From positions 154,606 through 218,605 of the forward strand of contig DS990260.1 in NCBI GenBank assembly GCA_000155435.1: 64,000 nt of DNA. Direction: 5' to 3'. This DNA comes from Clostridiales bacterium 1_7_47FAA. Its GTDB lineage: Bacteria; Bacillota; Clostridia; Lachnospirales; Lachnospiraceae. Below the pieces are notes generated by a model that searched no databases, was not told where the DNA came from, and saw nothing but the letters and a program-made list of their open reading frames with translations. The position numbers were made by a program, and so were the translations under genes. Shown piece by piece: positions 59,500-64,000 of the stretch. Position 1 is the first letter of the stretch. Every line of letters starts with the position of its first letter.

Positions 59500-60492
59500 A
59501 TGCGTGATTTTATACGGAACCCTAAAAACTGGATGGCCCTCTGTGTTGTGCTGGCTGTCCTCTTTGCGTTGATATACTCCTTCCTTTCCTCCACCAATGC
59601 AAACCTACCCTCCTACGTGGAGCCCCCTGCCACACCAGCCGAGCAGACGCCGGCCGTTGACATTGAGACCGTGCAGTTTACGGCCGAGGGTATCAGTCTT
59701 ACCATGTCGGCCCCGGCCAAATGGACCCATGTGATACGTCAGGAGGCCGATGCCTACATAAACCCAGCCGACGGCGCCACCCTCTTCTTCCATATCGGCG
59801 GCTACGACCCGGGCGTCAACATGGTGACCGAGGAGATTATTGCCTCAGAGCTCTCCGCCTCCGGCGGCCTCCTGGGCGGCTTCTCCAGGGACGGTAACAG
59901 CGCTTACCTGGCTATTTACGAGCAAGGGGCTGTAGATTGCTTTGAATACACCACATGGGATTTATCGACCCTGGTGCGTATCTCCCTGCAGGTCCCTGCC
60001 GAGCGGTATACGGACTACTATGACACGGCAATCTTCCTCTTTGACACCCTTAGATGGGAAAAGGAGAACCCCATTCCGGAGGGATTCTCCCTGTCCTACA
60101 GCTCCTATGGGAATTTTGAGTTCGGCGTCCCCGATGGGTGGAACGCCGTGATTGACAATGGGTCCTATGTTGCGACGGCTGCCAGCGGCTCCTGCCTCAC
60201 GGCCTCCGTCACCCAGTCCGGCCTGGACCTCTCCTCCCTCAGCCAGCTGGATTATGTGGGCGCTGCAAGCCAGGGGAAACAGAACTACCTCCTGTCCACC
60301 TATTCCAACGCCGGTTCCACGCTCATTGCAGAAGCCACTTATACCAAGGATGGTGAGACCTGGGTCAACGTGAACAACATCCTTGCCACTGGCTCCTATC
60401 TGTACGAATTCTCCTTTGACTGTAAGCAAAGCGAGTATGAGGCCGACGGCCCCAGCTTTTTAACCGCTATGAAGCTGTTCCGGGTGTTTTAG
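59500..60492 (+). CDS. Membrane-anchored extracytoplasmic protein
   Basis: 330 residues: short cytoplasmic RDFIRNPKNW, TM (WMALCVVLAVLFALIYSFL), Pro-rich linker and two similar beta-rich domains (VQFTAEGISLTMSAPAKWTH and FSLSYSSYGNFEFGVPDGWN both start a 'PxxW' unit). It is GC-rich like the transposon genes. The start at 59500 follows AAAGGCGGTG. Its last 26 bp overlap tail-to-tail with the tniQ-like gene, so it is probably part of the same element. Confidence 0.7.
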   Translation: MRDFIRNPKNWMALCVVLAVLFALIYSFLSSTNANLPSYVEPPATPAEQTPAVDIETVQFTAEGISLTMSAPAKWTHVIRQEADAYINPADGATLFFHIGGYDPGVNMVTEEIIASELSASGGLLGGFSRDGNSAYLAIYEQGAVDCFEYTTWDLSTLVRISLQVPAERYTDYYDTAIFLFDTLRWEKENPIPEGFSLSYSSYGNFEFGVPDGWNAVIDNGSYVATAASGSCLTASVTQSGLDLSSLSQLDYVGAASQGKQNYLLSTYSNAGSTLIAEATYTKDGETWVNVNNILATGSYLYEFSFDCKQSEYEADGPSFLTAMKLFRVF

Positions 60493-61720
60493 GCTCGTCC
60501 AGCTCCATTATCCGGTCCAGGGCGTAGCGCACAAACTCCGATGTGGCATGGAACCCCTTCTTTTTTGCATACTGGTCAACGCAGGCTTTCCCCGCCTGGT
60601 CATAATAGGCCTTGACGTATTTGTTCATAGACCCGGTACCGTCATTCCCCTTTTTGGCATTGGACCAGAAAGGCTCCATGCCATACCTGCCCAGGAGGAA
60701 GTCCAGCTGGTGGGGCTTTACGTTCATCTTTTCTGCTATCCCCTTTTTTGTGAGGGGCACCTCCTGTAAGGATAGCTTCACCAGCTTCTCCTCTATCCTG
60801 TCCGGTATTGGCTTTGCGCTGAAGGTCGTCCTGGGCGCCTGCCCTATCATGGTTGCAAGCAGGGCATAACGTTCCGGGGAAAGGACCGTCCAGTTCCCTA
60901 TCCTGCGCAGCTGGTAAGGCATGACCTTCTCCCCAAAGCAGCGCCGGACCAGTTCCGGCCCATAGAACCCCTCAAGCGCCTTCTTTACCATATCGGAATC
61001 AAGGATGGTGTTGAACCGCTTTGCAATCGTCATGTACCCCTTGTTGCAGAAGGCCTGTACAAGGTTATTTACTCCCTCTGTTGGTCCAACCCCAAGGGGC
61101 ATGTCCAGGTAGGCCAACAGGGTCTTAGCTAACGGCATCTCATATTTTTCTATATCAGCATTGGGCTCTGTATCCCTGCAATACAAGTTCGGAATAAAGA
61201 ACTTTTCGTTGACCTGTCCCCGGTTGAACGGTATCCGCTCCAGGCGGCATCCATGCTTCGGGCAGACAGACATAAAAGGAATCTGATGGACGGTATGCCA
61301 GTAAGTTTCCCCGTACAGGCTTACGTCCTCCTGCCGGCACAGGGGACAGTACCGTAATTCAGACGTACCGTTGGCACTGCTGTCCGTCTTCCAGAGCCAT
61401 GTAGGCGTTATTGCTGTCCCCTCACACAGTTCCTTTAACGCCTGTTCCTTCTTCTCTACCGGATTGATGCGGTAAAAGTAGGGAAACAAGGTATGGTTCA
61501 GGATGATATCCCTGATATCCAGCAATCCGGGCGGAAGCTGCCCGAGGATATCGTTTATGGCCTTGGTCGGGTAGAATGTCCCCATGGCCGCGTGCAGCCT
61601 GCCGTCAAACAGCTCCTGTATTGTAGTAGCAGATTTCATATGGCCTGTCCTCATGTGGTAGCGGCACAGCACGCTGTACCAGAGTTCGCCCGGATAAGGC
61701 GTAGGAAAGAAATTCAGCAC
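60467..61720 (-). CDS. TniQ/TnsD family target-selection protein
   Basis: 417 residues. The N-terminus FFPTPYPGELWYSVLCRYHM is the TniQ signature. The zinc finger is complete: YCPLCRQED, then WHTVHQIPFMSVCPKHGCRL. The C-terminal part is helical with HTH-like segments (LTKKGIAEKMNVKPHQLDFL). TnsD-type members bind a specific attachment site and recruit TnsC; shorter TniQ members work with other targeting modules. Which kind this is cannot be decided here. It overlaps tnsC by 7 bp. Confidence 0.88.
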   Translation of the reverse strand: MLNFFPTPYPGELWYSVLCRYHMRTGHMKSATTIQELFDGRLHAAMGTFYPTKAINDILGQLPPGLLDIRDIILNHTLFPYFYRINPVEKKEQALKELCEGTAITPTWLWKTDSSANGTSELRYCPLCRQEDVSLYGETYWHTVHQIPFMSVCPKHGCRLERIPFNRGQVNEKFFIPNLYCRDTEPNADIEKYEMPLAKTLLAYLDMPLGVGPTEGVNNLVQAFCNKGYMTIAKRFNTILDSDMVKKALEGFYGPELVRRCFGEKVMPYQLRRIGNWTVLSPERYALLATMIGQAPRTTFSAKPIPDRIEEKLVKLSLQEVPLTKKGIAEKMNVKPHQLDFLLGRYGMEPFWSNAKKGNDGTGSMNKYVKAYYDQAGKACVDQYAKKKGFHATSEFVRYALDRIMELDEPKTPGTAS

Positions 61721-63147
61721 TTCACCACCTCCAGCATGTTGTATTTGTCCAGGGCCGACATCATTGCCTCCGGGGACCTGGCCAGCTTCAGAAGTTCCAG
61801 CAAGTCCATAGGGTCACGCTGTGCCTTCTTCCTCCCCCTGGGCTTTGCATAGAGGCGTGGGACGGTCCCTTCCAGGCCATCTATATCAGTATTGGTCGTA
61901 ATACCCCCATGCCTCTTCTCTGCAGGCCCTTTTACTTCCTCCACATCATCAACCGGCTCATATCCGGCCTCATCCGTGAAATCGGATATATAGGAGCCTT
62001 TGGCATACTTCTTCGGTATCTCGATGGACAGCAGCCTGACCGCCCTCATGATGACCGGCTCGTCTATAATCTCCTTCCCGGTCAGAATCGCCTGCACCTG
62101 TGCCTCCTGGAATATCTTGCAGATATAAGCCGGGATGCCCCCAGAATAGTCATATATGAGGTTGGCAAGCCGGTCCGTCAGCCCTGCCCTTTTCCGGGTA
62201 AACTGATAGGCCCATATGATTTTAAGGAAGTCCCTGTATAAGCCCCCTGGCTTCAATGGAAGCAGCCGCAGGCCCCTGGTACGCCGCTTCAGATGCTCCT
62301 GGGAAATAAACAGTTCCTCGGCCATCGGTGTACCCACAAAATAGATGCTGGTGCTTGTATCGTTGGTCAGCTCCACCAGGAACTTAACCAGCGGTTTGAC
62401 CTGCTTATTCCTCTGTGCCGTGGCCACGGCGTTCTGTATCTCGTCAATGACCAGGAGCCCGATGTGGTGGTTTAAACAGATGATTTTCACCTGTGTGGCC
62501 AGGGCACTGGCGGATGTGCTCCGTATCCTTGTGGATGCCTCATAATACTGGGACCCCATGGCCCGGTCCACGGCCTCAATGATGTTGAATGCCAGGGTCT
62601 TCACAGAACAGTCGCTGGGGCATTCCACCACCAGGTGGGTTATCTGTTTCTCGTAAAACGGCTTCCCGTTGTATTTGGTATGTACAATGACCTGGGGTAT
62701 GAGGTCCAGACACCGCCGGATGGTCGAGGTCTTCCCAATCCCCGGCACACCGAGGATGGACCCGCTTTCCCCCTGGGTGGCAAAGGAAGGGCCGTTTCCC
62801 CGGGTCCCCCTGAAATCCTCATGGACGGCATTCAGCTGCCTGACTAATTCCATGGTGTTCCTGGTCGTATAGGTAGTGGTGACTGCCCGGTATAGCGTAT
62901 CATAGATGTTATACATATAGTCCATAGGGTAATAGACGCTTTGAAGGACCGGCAGATGCCTCCTTCTCTCCTCACCACTGAGTTCCGCCAGGTCATAGGG
63001 CATCGGCGGCAGGCTTGCAATCTTCTCAAAGAACATCCCCTTGTCCATCAGTTCCGGCATCGCTTCCAGGAACGGGTTCGACACCTGGCCTCCGGAGCCG
63101 ACCTTATCATATATGGCTGATACCACTGTCTTTTCCTGATATTTCAC
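61714..63147 (-). CDS. tnsC: TnsC/TniB-type AAA+ transposition regulator
   Basis: 477 residues. Walker A GVPGIGKTST (about residue 133), Walker B LLVIDEIQNA, sensor region IYFVGTPMAEELF, then a C-terminal tail with acidic and basic segments (PRGRKKAQRDPMDLLELLKL) that in Tn7 contacts TnsA/TnsB. It forms ATP-dependent filaments on target DNA and connects TniQ to the transposase. Confidence 0.92.
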   Translation of the reverse strand: MKYQEKTVVSAIYDKVGSGGQVSNPFLEAMPELMDKGMFFEKIASLPPMPYDLAELSGEERRRHLPVLQSVYYPMDYMYNIYDTLYRAVTTTYTTRNTMELVRQLNAVHEDFRGTRGNGPSFATQGESGSILGVPGIGKTSTIRRCLDLIPQVIVHTKYNGKPFYEKQITHLVVECPSDCSVKTLAFNIIEAVDRAMGSQYYEASTRIRSTSASALATQVKIICLNHHIGLLVIDEIQNAVATAQRNKQVKPLVKFLVELTNDTSTSIYFVGTPMAEELFISQEHLKRRTRGLRLLPLKPGGLYRDFLKIIWAYQFTRKRAGLTDRLANLIYDYSGGIPAYICKIFQEAQVQAILTGKEIIDEPVIMRAVRLLSIEIPKKYAKGSYISDFTDEAGYEPVDDVEEVKGPAEKRHGGITTNTDIDGLEGTVPRLYAKPRGRKKAQRDPMDLLELLKLARSPEAMMSALDKYNMLEVVKC

Positions 63148-64000
63148 GTCAATTTCCTCCTTTCATCCGCTCGGTTCTCCCTTATCTCCGCGCCCTTCTG
63201 CCTCGGCTTCTCAACACCGTCAATCTCGTCCACTATCTCCTGGATGCTCTTGATGACCGCGACCCTGGCCTCCGTGTCCTGCTGTTCCAGCTCCTTCTTC
63301 TGCTCCTTCACCTTGTCCCTGGCCATCTCATACTCCATCTGGGAAAGTCCGTTAAACTGGGCGGAGGACAATGCCAGCGGGAACGGGATATACTTCCCAT
63401 CCCTCACCCAGTACACGGCGTCAATCCTGGACGGGTCATAGGCAACTGTAAGCTCTTTATCCATCCCGACCTCCTGCAAATACCGCCTGTATTCATTGTT
63501 CATATAGCTGATTCCATCACGCACAATCCCCTTGCGCGTGAACTTCGTAACCATCCTTGGGAGGGTCATCCGGTACAGGTCCTCACCGCCTGCAGGGATG
63601 ATGTCCACTTTCCCCTGCCTCTCATGCCACTGCCAAAGGGCGGCGGATATCGGCTCCACCCGGTCTGCGCACATCTCCGGCGTAGGTATGAAATTCTTCA
63701 GTATCCTGCGCGAATTGATATAGATGACGCAGTGCAGGATGACCCTGGTAAACTCCGTCAGGTTCAGAAGGGCCTGCGACCGGTAATCCGTAGCCCAGCG
63801 CTCCTGGGCATCCCCCTCAATGACCCCCTTGCCGCGCAGGAGGGGCTTGTACTTCTGCTGCAGCACATCAAACGTCTTTTCCACCAGCCCCTTCTCGTCT
63901 GGGCGGAACGGCGGCAGGGCCTCGCGCTCCATGCCGTATATGGTACACAGCTCCCCCACCCTTGAGGTGATGAACTCCTTCCCCTGGTCCGTTATGATTT
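63144..64000 (-). CDS. tnsB: TnsB-type DDE transposase, C-terminal part
   Basis: The visible 285 residues contain the second and third catalytic residues of the RNase H fold: Asp in IITDQGKEFITS and Glu in DEKGLVEKTFDVL. They continue through the beta-barrel domain (FPLALSSAQFNGLSQMEYEM) to a charged C-terminal tail (KEQKKELEQQDTEA) that would bind TnsC. The first Asp and N-terminal DNA-binding domains lie beyond the window. The frame is open to the edge. Whether a tnsA gene follows is not visible. Confidence 0.92.
   Translation of the reverse strand, partial: IITDQGKEFITSRVGELCTIYGMEREALPPFRPDEKGLVEKTFDVLQQKYKPLLRGKGVIEGDAQERWATDYRSQALLNLTEFTRVILHCVIYINSRRILKNFIPTPEMCADRVEPISAALWQWHERQGKVDIIPAGGEDLYRMTLPRMVTKFTRKGIVRDGISYMNNEYRRYLQEVGMDKELTVAYDPSRIDAVYWVRDGKYIPFPLALSSAQFNGLSQMEYEMARDKVKEQKKELEQQDTEARVAVIKSIQEIVDEIDGVEKPRQKGAEIRENRADERRKLT

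Larger units (their letters stand above)
60467..64000 (-). mobile_element. Tn7-like transposition module tnsB-tnsC-tniQ (partial)
   Basis: Three overlapping genes in the order tnsB, tnsC, tniQ/tnsD on the minus strand with 4- and 7-bp overlaps, the standard Tn7-like operon order. The module runs inward from a right end that should lie beyond position 64000. No transposon end could be identified inside the window. Confidence 0.88.

Noticed and set aside
1-64000. tRNA or rRNA genes
   Set aside because: No cloverleaf with a TTCRA-type arm or conserved rRNA segment was noticed on reading; a tRNAscan run would be needed to exclude a tRNA attachment site.

Overview
Organism. The first 25 kb holds the conserved Firmicutes order pyrH-frr-uppS-cdsA-dxr-rseP-ispG-polC. 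PolC-type replicase, a nucleoside (BMP-type) ABC transporter operon and moderately high GC housekeeping genes point to a Clostridia member, most likely Lachnospiraceae (Enterocloster / Clostridium clostridioforme group; this is inferred from family knowledge, no search was run). No rRNA, tRNA or CRISPR array was seen.

Layout. (1) 1-2.1 kb: 5' part of a Na+-dependent (NSS) transporter, a small XRE regulator behind a palindromic operator, and a short holin-like toxin ORF with a divergent antisense RNA (type I toxin-antitoxin layout). (2) 2.4-7.6 kb: nucleoside ABC importer operon (lipoprotein, ATPase, two permeases). (3) 7.6-19 kb: replication, isoprenoid, phospholipid and translation genes on the minus strand. 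(4) 19-25.8 kb: a degenerate GGDEF-EAL protein, an MscS channel, an ABC-F ATPase, a secreted repeat protein and a stand-alone CarD C-terminal domain. (5) 25.85-59.4 kb: a large array of small, mostly AT-rich gene cassettes. (6) 59.5-64 kb: a membrane-anchored protein, then tniQ/tnsD, tnsC and tnsB of a Tn7-like transposon, running off the right edge.

The array is the striking part. Plus-strand cassettes lie behind copies of one promoter (TGGACG, 17 bp, TAGAAT; eight copies, one decayed). Minus-strand cassettes lie behind copies of another (TTCACT, 17 bp, TATACT; five copies). Plus-strand units end at near-identical AACAGGCTGC...GCAGCCTGTT terminators (five copies). Between cassettes there is a recurrent two-part element: a small palindrome like CCAGTTTRTCRGACTG after one gene, then AACAGARC...AAATCGGAATTTGA ending at the next gene's ribosome binding site. 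Cargo includes SMI1/KNR4-type, Imm51-like, DMP19-like and many unrecognised immunity-like proteins, plus small enzymes (SRPBCC, ABM, PNPOx-like, VOC, tautomerase, DUF1989, GNATs, a CPBP protease, YgjV). No toxin gene was recognised, so these look like orphan immunity/accessory cassettes.

The array is built on a repeated GC-richer backbone: an SSB-like protein, a 57-residue membrane protein, a Cys-rich small protein, a split Rad50/SMC-like ATPase and a very long acidic protein. One fairly complete copy lies at 45.7-54.8 kb. Eroded copies at 31.2-32.8 and 35.5-36.9 kb carry deletions whose joints fall in 5-12 bp microhomologies. The near-complete copy itself carries an amber stop and three single-base frame lesions. 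The likely reading is a Tn7-like element whose cargo is a tandemly duplicated, rapidly eroding immunity-cassette platform; the link between array and transposon is inference, because neither transposon end could be placed.
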